Notes: generated by a model not told the origin, from the letters alone. A stretch of 64,000 bases of DNA from Heloderma charlesbogerti (GCA_026122225.1 JANEZZ010002353.1:434001-498000); one strand, 5' to 3'. Positions 10,854 to 22,089 are shown, numbered from the stretch's first letter. Numbers and translations: made by a program.

Positions 10854-10889
10854 GCCCCTTCCAACCCTACTATTCTATGATTCTATGAA
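9905..10889 (+). mobile_element. CR1 LINE, 5'-truncated copy with intact 3' end
   Basis: The reverse transcriptase C-terminal half is followed by the characteristic CR1 3' terminus, an 8-bp tandem repeat (attctatgattctatga at 10871-10887). Translation shows GSVLGPVLFNIFINDL, KFADDTKLGG (the FADD catalytic box), CQVLHLGKRN, EKDLGIVVD and LVRPHLEYCVQFWA in family order. CR1 normally truncates at the 5' end during integration, as here. It interrupts the interval between the two direct repeats at 9541 and 12499. Confidence 0.95.
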
Positions 10890-11264
10890 GTCTTCTTGTT
10901 TATTCAGTGATAGTAAGATTTTTTCCAGTTGTCAAAGCCCTCTACAAAAATATACAATTTTTCATTATATATTTCCCTTAATTACAAACATAACTATTTA
11001 GAAAACATACATCTCTTACCAAGTGAATGCCAATCAAATTTTTATCATGACCCGGCCATCTATAGTTCAGCTTCTCCTTCACAGCCCAAGGACAGAATGA
11101 ATGCAACTCCAAACTGTGCTTAATTTTTCCCAGCTGCAGTTATCTCATTGTTGAAGAACAATATTATTTCTTAAAGAGCCAGTCATTTACTAAGGGAAAC
11201 AGATATTATCTTCTAATATTTACAGAAACATTGACAATTCAAATTTTTCATGAAGTCCATGAGG

Positions 11265-11586
11265 GGTTACCATTTGTAAGCTAAAAATCCAAAATACCTC
11301 TTCACTGACAAGTAAGATATTGTGGATCTTTCCTTCTGTAATTAGAAATACGCACTTGTTCAGTTGCAATAAATTTCAAATCCTCAAGTGAATGATTACA
11401 TTCTACAAAGTGTGATACTAGTGGAGTCTCAAATGTTTTAGTTCTGATTTTACTTTTGTGTTCACTGATTCATAATCTCAGGGCTCTACTCATTTGAACA
11501 ACATATATTACAGAATAGGGACACAGAATTATATAACATTTGAAGTCTGTTAGTGTAAAGACCTGTCCATCCTTCAGATTGGTAAG
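11265..11586 (-). mobile_element. Penelope-like element, GIY-YIG endonuclease part
   Basis: The minus-strand translation reads VFTLTDFKCYIILCPYSVIY, then VVQMSRALRL, a stop, ISEHKSKIRTK, PLVSHFVECNHSLEDLKF and RRKDPQYL. The spacing of CPYSVIYV, R-LRLRISEH and SHF---NHS--DL matches the GIY-YIG endonuclease domain at the C-terminus of Penelope-like retroelements. At least three stops show decay. The upstream part of the same element resumes at 11971 after a MITE insertion. Confidence 0.75.
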
Positions 11587-11588
11587 AG

Positions 11589-11970
11589 AGCAATCCTATG
11601 CCTCCTAGACAGTGTCTGGGGTGCCTTAGGATGCTGCAGATCTCCTCCATGCCTGTAGACAAAGCTACAAGCACAAGGGAGGACATCCGAGTGAAGTTGG
11701 TGAGGAAGAATAGGGGGTGTGCTGGTGGGACGGGAGGAGAGGGGAGAGGAGAGGCTGAGATACTCAGAATTCTATGGCTTATACAGTCCCCTTCCTGGCC
11801 ACTGAAAGGTAAGTCAGCTAGACATGCTCAGAGGCCCATCTAGCTGCTTTTTAAAATTTAAACGGAGTAACTGCCAAAATTGCCTCCATCCTCTTCCCAC
11901 CCTTCCTGGCTCTTGCTGGCAGGGCACAGGATAGGTAGAGGGCCCCGAACTTGGAGCCCTCTGTCTATGA
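11589..11970. mobile_element. GGGGCAATCCTATGG-type MITE (Harbinger-like), degenerate
   Basis: The left end gagcaatcctatgcctccta, followed by gacagtgtctggggtgcc, matches the left end of the copy at 50709. The block separates two parts of one Penelope-like frame, so it is an insertion. The right inverted end is badly eroded and its boundary (about 11965-11970) is inferred from where Penelope homology resumes. Confidence 0.5.
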
Positions 11971-12165
11971 GAGTGGGTTCTAAATTGTTTTAGTTTCAAA
12001 GACTGAGAACGGCAAGCACACTTTCCATATTTAAAATGTCCACTTGTAATAGAGGGCCTATTCCTGTTATGAATTAAATCCGAATGCACAATTTTACCTT
12101 TTATGTTGAATGATCTACAATATCCTATGATAGGTGGATTATGGCCAAATGCCAAGTATTTTAGG
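11971..12165 (-). mobile_element. Penelope-like element, RT-to-endonuclease linker part
   Basis: The minus-strand frame encodes FGHNPPIIGYCRSFNIKGK, then VHSDLIHNRNR, followed by GHFKYGKCACRSQ. The order (P)PIIxYxRSxNIKxxxVxSDL followed by a Cys-rich knuckle is typical of the region between reverse transcriptase and GIY-YIG endonuclease in Penelope-like elements. It continues, after the MITE, into 11265-11586. The upstream reverse transcriptase was not found. Confidence 0.65.
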
Positions 12166-12498
12166 ACTGTGTTTTATAGAAAAATATAAGTTGTTACATT
12201 TCATTGAGCAAATCAGTTTGTTGCTGTAAACCCTCTTTCTACCTTACAGAAGCTCATTCCTATAGAGCATTCCTGCTCTATATTTGGTGCTCCTGAAGAT
12301 GTTCTGAGGGAAACCTTATATTCTCAGCTGGTTACCATACTCAAGTCTGTACTGATTATATACATATATATTAGTACAGTTCAATTTTAGTCTTAAAAAT
12401 TGTGCACATGGAGGATTGTTGTAAATGAACTGCATGATGACTTTTATAATGTGGAGTAGTATTCCTATCAGTTGGTTTTTGATAGTTTCTCACATGTA

Positions 12499-12601
12499 TT
12501 TGTTCACACATTGTAATTTGAGAGAGTTTCTCATGGTTTCAACGCAACTACATCCCCCTCTCTGATTCATTAGCTGAAATGTGTAACATGTCTTGTTTTG
12601 A
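12499..12601 (+). repeat. Right copy of the ~103-bp direct repeat
   Basis: It matches 9541-9644 in the same orientation, including an identical stretch that covers tttgttcacacattg and another that covers tacatccccctctct. It lies upstream of the Penelope-like coding remnant as read on the minus strand. Confidence 0.85.
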
Positions 12602-12817
12602 CATATGTATGCCTTTTTTTTTACTTAATATTCAGCCAATATAGCTCTTGGCCACAGTTGAAATATTTCACTGTTCTGTAGGAGAATACCTTCTTATCAG
12701 GTCTGTTCTGCTTAATGTCTTTGAACTAATTGGGTAACAGTTCTCTGCCGTTAGGAAATATATTTGATACTTTACAAATATAACTAATTTCTTCAATAGA
12801 TGGCATGTTTATGATTA

Positions 12818-13800
12818 TTGGTGGGGGTGATGCAATTCGATCATATAATGCCTATACTGCGCCAGCTGCACTGGTTACCGATGCGTTTCCAAGCCCAATT
12901 CAAAGTGCTGGTTTTGACCTTTAGGGCACAATCCTGTGGGGATAGGCAACTGCCTCCAAACTCAGAGCTGACCGCCTATCCAGTGCAGGGCAAGAGAAGC
13001 ACAGAGGGGATTGTCCCCTCGGCGCTTCAGCCACCCTGCATTTGCGGCTAGACAGCTGATTTCGGCTGTCTAGCTGCAGGATGATGGAGCGGGGGAAGCG
13101 GCTGCCAGATGACACATAGGATGTGTTGTACCAGCATTTCCACCTTCCCTGCCCCAGAACGCCCCCTGGAACGCCCCATTTTCGCCGCTCCACGCTTCTC
13201 AGCGTGGAGCATGGCACTGCTCCGAGCTGCCTGCAAGGCAGCATGGGGGAGAAGGTCAGTTCTCTGGGAACCAACCTCAGAATGCGGGCTCCATGATAGG
13301 TTTCCAGAAACCAATATATCCTGTGGCTGTCTAGCCACTGACTAGCGGCCATAGGATTGCTCCCTCCAAGGCTTAAACCGTTTGGGACCAAGTTACTTGA
13401 AGGACCGCCGTCACCCATATTAGCCTGCCCGCACTTTAAAATCAGAAAGAGGCCCTTCTCATTTGCCCACCCGTGAGAGCAGTCAGGTGGGGGACCACAC
13501 GTGAGAGGGCCTTCTCTGCAGTGGCCCCACACCTTTGGAAGAAGCTGCCATCGGAGGTCCACTATGCTCTCTCATTGCAGACTTTTAATAAGGCCTTGAA
13601 AACATATTATTTTACCTTGGCCTTCTATTGATATGACTACTAATGTTGCTGTTACTGCTGTTAACATTGTTGGCTTTATTATTGTTTTTATCACTTTTAA
13701 TCTTTTAACTGTTTTTATGTATCTTATTGCTGTGTTTTGCATTGGGAGGGCTTCTGCCCTGAAAGGTAGCCAAGAAATATTTTAAATGAAAATAAAAGAA
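12818..13800 (+). mobile_element. L2 LINE 3' end, split by a MITE
   Basis: The left part (12835-12922) encodes PILRQLHWLPMRFQAQFKVLV, the L2 motif that precedes the ORF2 C-terminus. The right part (13366-13800) continues with gtttgggaccaagttacttg, then ccttctctgcagtggcccca and tggaagaagctgccatcgga, and ends in an AT-rich 3' UTR with aaataaaagaaataaatta. In between lies a MITE (12924-13363). The two halves join in register with the usual L2 order. Frames crossing the junction are not genes. Confidence 0.85.
12924..13363. mobile_element. Harbinger-like MITE with GGGxGCAATCC(T)ATGG inverted ends
   Basis: The element starts gggcacaatcctgtgg and ends ccataggattgctccc, which are inverted copies of each other. 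Its boundaries are fixed because it interrupts an L2. It is about 440 bp and non-coding, and contains a second internal palindrome (cgctccacgcttctcagcgtggagc near 13186-13210). The long minus-strand frame 12921-13562 simply reads through it. Confidence 0.8.
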
Positions 13801-14719
13801 ATAAATTATATTGTAGCAACTTGTTGCATATTTGGCTGCCATCTTCTCAGATTTTTTTTAACCTTAAAGTTGATATTATTTACATAATTGAGGCAACTTT
13901 ACCCAAAAAGAATTATTTATTATTGCAGGCAATAGTTAAATTACCCTGCTAGAACTCTCACTTCAAATTTAAAGAGTGGAATATAGTGAATAAATATGAG
14001 TGCAAATAGTCTGAAGGAAAATAGGAAATTTCTTTGATTCCAAAGAAACACCACACAGGCTTCCACTTCTCATTTATGTGCATGCAATATATGAGATTTG
14101 CTTATAGCTGGTGACTCAATAAGCATAAATGAGATTCTAGAGTCTTACAGTTAAATGATGCATATGCAAGCCTCAGATGTAGAACTCAATTATTGTAATG
14201 GCTGCAACTTTATTCCATTGAGAAAAGGCGAACAAAAGGTTGTTTGTTAACTACCATACAACTGGATACAAAGGCTCCAGTGACCTTTGAATCTTAGTGG
14301 CTGTGTATCTGAAGGATGAATTGTCTAAAGAATTGGAATAGCTGCCAGGAGATCTGTTTTTCCATCCCTTTGCATATTCCTGTTTTAATGTCCTTTTTAA
14401 AATTTGTTAATGCTATACACTTCTTACTTGCACAGAAAGAATGTCCCTTTAATCAACAATATTCTGATTTGATTTTTTTTTCTAAAAGCACAGACTATTT
14501 TCAATTAAAAAAATGCTTTGAGTTGGTGAAGTGCTTCGAGGGCCTGAGCTCAGGTAGAAAATGTTTTTCTTCTTGACACATTTTGTTCAAATATTTTTCT
14601 GCCCTTCTTAGCTAGATCACTGCCAAGCTGGGGTCAAAACCTTTTCTCCACAGGAATGTAGCGGGCATACTAAGTGTATGGCATATACTTTCAGCCAGAG
14701 CTGAATTCTTCTCAACGTC
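13801..14719. other. AT-rich DNA, no gene or repeat recognised
   Basis: The sequence is unique-looking, with scattered homopolymers (T8 near 13850 and 14470). The 86-residue + frame at 14316-14576 has no motif and no matching splice or promoter signals. Confidence 0.45.
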
Positions 14720-15010
14720 CTGGCAAAACAGAGTGAGCCAGTCTCAAGTAGGGAGGAGGTTTGGACCAGGATTCGTGAAAGACCACCTTCTTCCACACAA
14801 ATTGGCTTACGGTGTTGATCATCTGAGGCCTTGTTCCATGGCCTATTGCCATTGGAGGGCAGATTGGCTGGGACAAGGCCTTCTTTGCAGTAGAGCCCAG
14901 GTTGTTGAATTCTCCCAATTGGCTGCTTCATTATTGGTGTTTAGATGGTCTGTTAAAATCTTCTTGTTCTGTTGCATCTTCATTTCGTTTCCCCCCTCTA
15001 TTGTTTTATG
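14720..15010 (+). mobile_element. Probable L2-like LINE 3' fragment
   Basis: The + strand reads agtagggaggaggtttggac, ggccttgttccatggcctat, gggacaaggccttctttgca and gagcccaggttgttgaattc, followed by a T-rich 3' region. This resembles the reptile L2 ORF2 C-terminus in order. It is heavily decayed, so the family assignment is tentative. Confidence 0.4.
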
Positions 15011-16095
15011 CCTGTGCTTCATTTTGTGAAGTTTTAGGTCTGTTTTCATTTTATTTTACTATTTTTCAATATGGGTACATGTGCATTCTAGAACTGGGTA
15101 CATGATGTCATTTAGGAAGTGAACCAGACAAGCTGATTGGAAGATTTCAGGTCATTCAATGTATTTAATGCCACAGAAATCACTGGCATTTTTTCTAAAT
15201 CTGGCCAAAATATTAAGGTTAATCTCATAATGATAAATGTGAAGAGTTCAGCATTCAGCTCTTAAGAAGTTTGGTAGAGGAATCAAGGAAATAAAGAGCC
15301 TGATGGTGTGCTGGGGGGATATGCAAGTACAAAAAGAACCAGAGACCCATTGTGTATAATTCCTTGTGCATTAAAGTCCTGTAAATATTTGACTAAAAAA
15401 ATTGAAAATCAAGAATACTGTGAAAAGCTCATGAACCAGTGCTCAAAAACATAAAGATAATTTGAAATTGATTCTCCTTATATCAATGCATATCTTGGTT
15501 TGGTTTTCTTTTGGGAGTGCCTTAAATGCAGACATACTTTACCAGTGGCAATGAAATGCTTAAGAATTTGAGGTATCCTTTTGAAGAAATAGAGTAAATA
15601 TAATCTCAGAAATAAAACGGTTTTCCTTGGGGGAGACATTCTTGGCTAGAACATTACAATGTACGTTGACAGAACAGGAACACTGAAACTGAAGATCTCA
15701 AGGGGTGTTGTGGAAGAGTACACGGCACTTTAAAAAGATTAATGTTAGGCCATCACCCTGTATTTGACCTCTAGGGATTTTCCCATCTCCTTTCTAAGCT
15801 TCTGCCCTTTGGTACAACCACATGCTGAAATATAGGGAAAGATGAGAGAGTGAGTGCTTCATGTATCCTCTCTTTAGCAAACAACAACAATTCTCTGTTT
15901 CTGAGTTGACATTTGTGCAAGTGTCTTAGCTATTGTGCAGTATGTTTCTGTAGTTGGTCTAAAATTTGGAATGGATATCAGTTAATTGACTGTGTCATTA
16001 GCAGTTGGAGCCCCTTTGAACCTGATTACTGTAGTCTCTCATAAAACAGTTGTGCATTGTTTTATCAAGGGTGTTTATGATTAAATGAAAACAGC
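15011..16095. other. Unique AT-rich DNA, nothing recognised
   Basis: No exon-like open frames with splice sites and no repeat family I can name. Isolated donor-like or acceptor-like motifs occur at the level expected by chance. Confidence 0.45.
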
Positions 16096-16200
16096 TAAGA
16101 GCCTTGTGGCACCTTAAAGACTAACAACTGTATTATGGCATGAGCTTTTGATAACTACAGTCTATTTATTCAGATGAAGTGAAATGCTCTAAGCAGGAGC
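16096..16200 (+). repeat. Dispersed sauropsid repeat fragment
   Basis: The phrase agagccttgtggcaccttaa, followed by agactaacaactgtattatggcatgagctt-like sequence and ttcagatgaagtga, is a recurring phrase in reptile genomes. I cannot assign it confidently to a transposon class. Confidence 0.45.
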
Positions 16201-16639
16201 TGCTGTGTGAAGTGGCAGAAGGAAGGTTTTCGTCAGAATTGTTTTAGGCATATGTACTCATGTTTTCACTTTCCTTAAGATCCCCAATGTATGTATACCA
16301 GAGAAACACACTTATTTGATGAATGGGTAGCTCAGTTTTCGCCTCCATTCTGTAGCTTCTGCAGTGTGTATTTACTTGTAATGCAGCAGCTGAAATATCA
16401 CCCTATGCAAATTAAATGATTCAGAACCATGAAACACTGCTCCTTTTGCCTTTTTAAAAGCCCTAAAATGTAGCATTGGTATCCGGTTGCTGGTCATAAA
16501 GGCATACTTTCACTAGCCTTTAAAATTGGGTCTAAGATACTGCCAATGCCCCAGCTTAATCAGCTATCATTTGCTTCATGTGAAGTGGCAAATGAATCCA
16601 GAAGTCTTCTGTTAACTATTTCTTGATTTGGACAGATCT

Positions 16640-16830
16640 AGACACTATGGAAACCACTTCGGACAAATCAGGAAACTATGGAAACAGCTGCAGAACAAAC
16701 CAGTATATTAAGCCATGGTTGAAGTTGGTTTATTCTGAAGCTGTGAACTGTAGTTTCCCAGTTTGGATGAAACAGGAAACCATAGTTAGTTGAAGATTTA
16801 CTGGTTTGTTTGCCAGCTTACATGAAGGTG
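16640..16830. mobile_element. Palindromic MITE-like repeat
   Basis: Left-side aaatcaggaaactatggaaa and acaaaccagtatattaagcc face the inverse of aaacaggaaaccatagttag and gatttactggtttgtttgcc on the right. The arms are imperfect and the ends were not resolved. Confidence 0.45.
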
Positions 16831-17300
16831 CTCCGTGTGTGGGAAAAAGACTCATTCATATCTTGGCTTAAGCCTGAATTCTCTTTTAGATAATAATAAC
16901 TTAACTAACTTTTTTTGTAATTAGCAGAAGTATCAGAAGTATTGATGATTAAAGTGTTCTTTTAAATAATAAAATTGGTTTTAAAATACTTGGCTAATTG
17001 TCCAGATCTCTCAGGATTGGTCAAATGTGCAATCCTACATACAGCTCTTTCCTGCATGACATTTAAAAAGTATGACTTTGTCCTATCCTTGTCAATGTGA
17101 CACTGTGCAGACATTAAATAGTGTAGGAACTGTCCATCCCCTTAGGAGGTATCATAACTGCATCACATGTGATGTTTCCCAAAACACCAGTTCAGTGCTG
17201 CTGAAAGCTTAATGTCTGTTCTTGTGCTTGGTTGGCCAGTGGAAAATAGGGCTAAGCTCTAAGTTTGTTTGAAATACTGGAGTAGAATACACATAACTAC

Positions 17301-17400
17301 TTAAGAACATAAGAAGAGCCGTGCTGGATCAGACCAAGGGTCCATCTAATCCAGCATTCTCTTCACACAGTGGCCAACCAACCAAACAGGACTTCATGTG
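17301..17400 (+). repeat. Dispersed repeat fragment (ctggatcagaccaagg type)
   Basis: It contains ttaagaacataagaagagcc, gtgctggatcagaccaaggg, ccatctaatccagcattctc and acacagtggccaaccaacca. This arrangement is a familiar sauropsid interspersed repeat whose class I cannot state. Confidence 0.55.
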
Positions 17401-17714
17401 TAGCCAAGAGCTCGTGTAGACTTTTTTGTTTTTACTTTTGCTTTGACAGCAGATCTCCCTGCCTCATCACAAACTGTTTTTGAACTATCTTGCTTGTTTC
17501 TGCGCAGTTTGATACGTTTTTGAAACCTCCTCCAAACTTTCCATAAAAGAAAAATGCAAGGTAGGGCGGAGTGGGGGGGGGGGTAGCTTTCTGTCTGTTA
17601 GCTCTAGCTTCCATTTGGGGAATGACTTTACAAGGGCTTTCCAGTCATAGTGCTTTTGGGAGGGAAATTGAAGGAACCTTTCAGAAGTTTCATTGCTCTG
17701 TTAGTTCTGTATGG

Positions 17715-17849
17715 CGGGGTGGGCAGAAAATAGATCTCTAGATGCTTTGAGCTTCAGCTCTCAGAAGTCCCTGCCACCATGACCAGTGGTCAAGAATGCT
17801 GGGAGTTGAAGTCCAAAATACCTGGAGATCTACTTTCTGCCTACCCCTG
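17715..17849. mobile_element. hAT-like palindromic MITE
   Basis: The left end cggggtgggcagaaaatag and the inverse of the right end (caggggtaggcagaaagtag) match at nearly all positions. CAGGGGTGGGC is a typical hAT terminus. The interior contains tgggagttgaagtccaaaat. Confidence 0.7.
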
Positions 17850-17939
17850 CTCTAAGGAACAGCAACACTTAAAGAGTTTGTGGCTGATAGTGTGCTTTGC
17901 TTGCTTTTCTTATTCCAGTCCTTTCCTAAAATCCAGTCA

Positions 17940-18216
17940 CTTCCATCCTTATTTATTATTATTTATTATTTATTTATTATTTATTGCATTTATACCCCGC
18001 CTTTTTTCCTCTTGCAAGGAACCCAAGGCGGCTTACATTATCCTCCTCCTCTCCATTTTATCCTCACAACAACAACCCTGTGAGGTGGGTTGGGCTGAGA
18101 GTCTGTGACTGGCCCAAAGTCACCCAGTGAGCTTCCATGGCCGAGTGGGGACTAGAACCCGGATCTCCCAGCTCCTAGTCCAACACTCTTGCCACTACAC
18201 CACACTGGCTCTCAAT
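17940..18216 (-). mobile_element. CORE-SINE (MIR-like), minus strand
   Basis: It has the same structure as 7396-7646: on the minus strand a tRNA-like head gagccagtgtggtgtagtgg, a CORE block with gggtgactttgggccagtca, and an L2-like tail ending in AT-rich units (ataaataataaataat). It is better preserved than the 7.4 kb copy. Non-coding. Confidence 0.82.
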
Positions 18217-18889
18217 GTGAGAGCATCCTATTTTTTTAAATTTACCCTCACTGTTTATTGTGTCTGTCTTGAGTGTTAGTTATTAGGTAAGACATTTCTC
18301 TTCACCCCTTGCCCCCCTTCAGCTTGTCCCCATTCTGGCCTTTACTAGCATTTAATTGGGTTTCAGTGTTACTTGCAGATCTCTGTGACTGTGACTGTGA
18401 ATAATTAGTATTGGTATACTACCTGTTGGACTGTCTCCGACTGTGTGTTCTTTCTGTGTGTTGTGTGACTGTTAACATCCACAGTGAGTCTTGCAGCATG
18501 CTCTAAGCAAGCATTATATTGGTGTTCACTTTCATATATTTTCAATAAAGTGTCACCTGTTCACCCCATCAAGAATGAAGCAGGAGCATGGAAAGCTCAT
18601 GTTGTTCCCGAGGCTCCAAAGTTGGGAGGAAAACTGAGGATTATTTGGCACCTGTGTGGTGAAGGTGCTGGAAGAGCTTAGTCACACAGGACCAGACTTG
18701 GAATCCCTCTCTCTGCTGGCCTTACCTGCTTTGAAATAGGAAAAGTAGACAGAATGAAATATTGGATATCACTACCTGTAGGCACGCCATGCCATGCACA
18801 TTTGGGAAGTTGTACCCAACAGCAAATGCTTTCTCTTCTCACCTTTGAGAAATGCTATGGGGAATGGTAACTACACTTTTGGTTTTGCC
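18217..18889. other. Unique sequence, no gene seen
   Basis: No recognisable element. A short tgactgtgactgtga repeat lies near 18384-18400. The + frames at 18484-18991 have no family motifs. Confidence 0.4.
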
Positions 18890-19200
18890 AGCAAGGCCAG
18901 CCAAAAAGTAGAGACCCGTGAGAAAATGCCCTGCACTTATTTGTCTGAAATTTGGCAGGTTTCATCCCTCAGAAAATACTATTCTATCTGAAAATTTCAT
19001 ACAATTTTGGCCAAAGATGCAAAAGTTATGTGTGCGATTTTTTGATTCTGTTCAACAGGGAAGTCATCTGAAGCTTCAGAAAAAGAACCAAAGCAAGGCT
19101 CTGCTTCTGGTCTGAACTGACCAGTCTGGATCTCTGAGGCAACCTGGTATCTAATGTACTGGATTCCAAACCAGATATTTTTTTATTTGCACACCTCTAG
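18890..19200. mobile_element. Possible hAT-like element ending tttgcacacctctag
   Basis: The right edge ttatttgcacacctctag resembles the CTAGGGGTGTGCA termini of hAT non-autonomous elements, and aaatttggcaggtttcatcc is a familiar reptile repeat phrase. The left end was not found, so class and extent are uncertain. Confidence 0.35.
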
Positions 19201-20847
19201 CTTCAGCCCACCAATGAATCAGATGTGCAATATTCCCAGAAAGGAAAGGGAGGGGAAAGGTAAGAGGAAACCTTACAGATGTCATTCATAACTAAAGAAT
19301 ACATCTTCCAAAAATCCACTCCAGGTTTTTCTGGAAGCCTGAATTAGCTGCTCTAATTTAACTTCTCCTGGGTATCTGGTCCCTGGGTATACTTACTCTT
19401 CAAGATCAAAAACTTACTTGCCCCAGGTGTTTTGACAAGTGGTTTTGTTGGAAGCAGGCCATGTGGCATGGGAGAGAACAAGCTTCAGAAAACAAGCTTA
19501 AAGCTACCTTGAACACATATAACTAGTTGCACCATTCTTGGGATTATGGGAAGTAAGGAGGAAAGTTTGAAACCCTAGTTGTCTGGGTTTTAAGACACAT
19601 TCCTTTCTTTGGATGCCTGTAGTGCTTAATAGCTCTGTATTCCTAAATCAGATAAAAACTGCTGTGCATGTAAGTGTAAATCCTAAACCTGTTTTTCCAG
19701 TGGCTGTGGGAACAATTGCATAATGTATTCTATTTATATTTGCCATGAGACATTTTTGTTTTAAATTAAATTCCTACTGCATTATCATTGCTTGTAACTT
19801 ATGTCTCATCAGTGAACCCAGAACGCTTTTGTAATGGTTAAAAGCCATTGCTTCGGCTGTTGTTTTCACAGGTGATGGGGCGTTCCTTCTAAAAGAAATA
19901 CCACAGTACAAGTACTGAATAAAAACTCCCTGTACCTCAGTTTAAGGGGACATTGGATGAAGTCTTTTTGATATGTGGAAGTTGCCGAAGCAGCAGCTTT
20001 TATTTTATTTTTGTAATGATATTGTGTTCTGGGGCATTTGAGGGGTAGTGAGAGTGGCAGCTTTTGTGAGGAGTTCTGCTGCTGCCTGTGGTGGTGGCAA
20101 GATTTCAAATAAAATAAAATAAAATAAAGCTGTTCCAAAAAAGGTGAATACCCTCCTAAACTTTTTGGCAACTATTTCATGGCTCCAGAAATTCACACCC
20201 TTGTCTCAGGTCCTCCTTTTGATCATGATTGCTTCCCAGTTTTTAAAATCTTTACATTTTTCATCATTATAGTGAACAGAAGAAATGAACGGACAAAACC
20301 ATAACAAATTAAGTAGTCAGGAGGCAGGCATAGGTACAACAATACAGAAAACGAATGTAGATCCTGTTTCGTTGGAATAGCCTTGTTACCACATCTGATC
20401 TTTCCAAAAGACATAGAGTGGACTGGTAGTTGTATTGTGTGTTTGTTACTGTCTGCATAAGGAAGATATATAAACCATGAGGAATAGAAGGAGTCTTCAT
20501 TAACCAAATTCTTTTACAGCCATTAACACCAGTCCCCATACTCTTTGGTATCAACAGTCAATAGAATATTGCTTAGATGGCTTTCCAGTGAAGACTAATT
20601 TCCTGCCATGCTGCTGCTATTAAAAATGTGATAAACACTTTATGTAGTAAATCCCTATTTTGATTTTCAAACATATCTAACAGTGAAAACTTAGATATTA
20701 ACAACACTTGCTGTATTTCCCCATAATCTGTGACCAATGTGCAGGCACAGAGCAGGAACCAAGAGGGGCCTTCAGTGTGTGGCCAGCCCCACCAGTCGTG
20801 GTCCAAGTGTGCCCAGCTCTGCTGGTTGTGGTCTGTGGGTGGCCCTA
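19201..20847. other. Unique AT-rich DNA with one pentanucleotide microsatellite
   Basis: An (AAAAT)n run of about four units lies at 20107-20127. Minus-strand frames around 19866-20554 overlap each other in different frames and have no recognised domain. No exon signal was convincing. Confidence 0.45.
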
Positions 20848-21003
20848 CTGCTTGTGGCCGCAATGTAGTGCTTCCAGGGGCAAACCCTGAAACAAGCAGA
20901 AATTCTCATTTCTGGAAGGCACAACCTGTCCTTCCAGAAACAAACATTTCTGATAGTTTCAGGGCTTGACCCTGGAAGTGCTACATCATGGCCTCAAGCA
21001 GCA
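20848..21003. mobile_element. Palindromic MITE-like element
   Basis: The left arm gcttgtggccgcaatgtagt plus gcttccaggggcaaaccctg is the near inverse of caggg cttgaccctggaagtgc plus tacatcatggcctcaagc at the right. The centre holds a smaller inverted pair (tctggaagg / ccttccaga). Confidence 0.6.
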
Positions 21004-21721
21004 GTGGTTGTGCGTGGATCGTGATTAGCAGGGCTGGCTGTTCGTGGACCAGAACCGGCAGTGCTGGCTGTGCACGCAAGGTCCCTATTAAACTGCACAT
21101 AACTTTATAGTCCTGCCACGTAGGTAAAGACCCCCTTACAGAACAGTTCCTCCAACAATGTGGTGATACTTTTTGCTAATATAATAGCGTTTGAAATGAA
21201 CTGTGAATTAGTTTAAAGGGGCAGATATGGCTGAATGGCTTCTTCAGCTATTTAGTGGACCACGATGATATTTGGATCTCACACCCCAAATCTTTCCCCC
21301 AAGCTTTTCTCTGTCCCTTGGAACAGCTGTACATTTGGCTTGAATTGCTGAAACTAGGCCCTTAAGCACATTTTTTTTTAAAATAATAAGAGTTCCTTAA
21401 GGGGTTAACTTCCTGTTTGCTTGTTGAGCAATGGTAGAAGTGGATAGAAAATGAGTTATTTGATAAATTTGTAGCCATGGTACTGAGGTTTTATGAAGCT
21501 TTTATGGATTTTGGTACCTGTACTTGGTTAACCTTTTACAAATAAGCCCCTAAGTCTGAACGTTTCATTGCATGTCCAGTCCTTAAATTGCAAAAGCTTA
21601 TCCAGGTCACAGAATAATGGATGGCTCAGTGAAAGTTTCAAGGGAGAAATTGAAAGATGGCCCCTCAATTTTGAGCTAAAGAACTTTTACCTCGCCTCTA
21701 GTTCTTATTAACTGCATATTG
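21004..21721. other. No gene or repeat recognised
   Basis: The first ~80 bases (gcagtggttgtgcgtgg, ggctggctgttcgtgga) echo phrases before 20848, so the palindromic element may be larger than listed. The remainder is AT-rich and unremarkable. Confidence 0.35.
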
Positions 21722-22085
21722 AAACATCTTTATTTTTATACATTTCTAATCCACCCAACGACACCTAATGTTCTCTGTGCAGATTACAACCAGTTAAAAA
21801 ACTAAAATGCCATTTTAAAACACAGTTAAAAATATAAAATGCAATACAAATATTTACAAGAATATAATACAATATCCTAAACAATAAATAGCACAGGTAT
21901 CAATAAAACAGCCATAATAACCTAGAAATAGGTCCCTAAAATGCCTGGTGCTGAAAAGATAATGTAGGTACCAGCTGAACTTCTTTGGGGAATTTATTCC
22001 ATAAGTGGAGTGCCACCACGGAGAAGGTGCTCTCTCTTGTAGCCACCCACCTAGTTTATTTACTGCCTTATAAATCTCACAACAG
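21722..22085 (-). repeat. Interspersed repeat of uncertain class
   Basis: The phrase gggaatttattccataagtg followed by accacggagaaggtgctctc, preceded by a long A-rich run with cagttaaaaa units, resembles the segment at 23820-24060 (gacagctcattccatagcct). This is probably the 3' part of an old non-LTR element on the minus strand. Confidence 0.4.
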
Positions 22086-22089
22086 GATA

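Noticed and set aside
12921..13562. 213-codon minus-strand open frame as a possible gene
   Set aside because: It reads through a Harbinger-like MITE and into an L2 on the opposite strand. No motifs; the openness comes from the GC-richer MITE.
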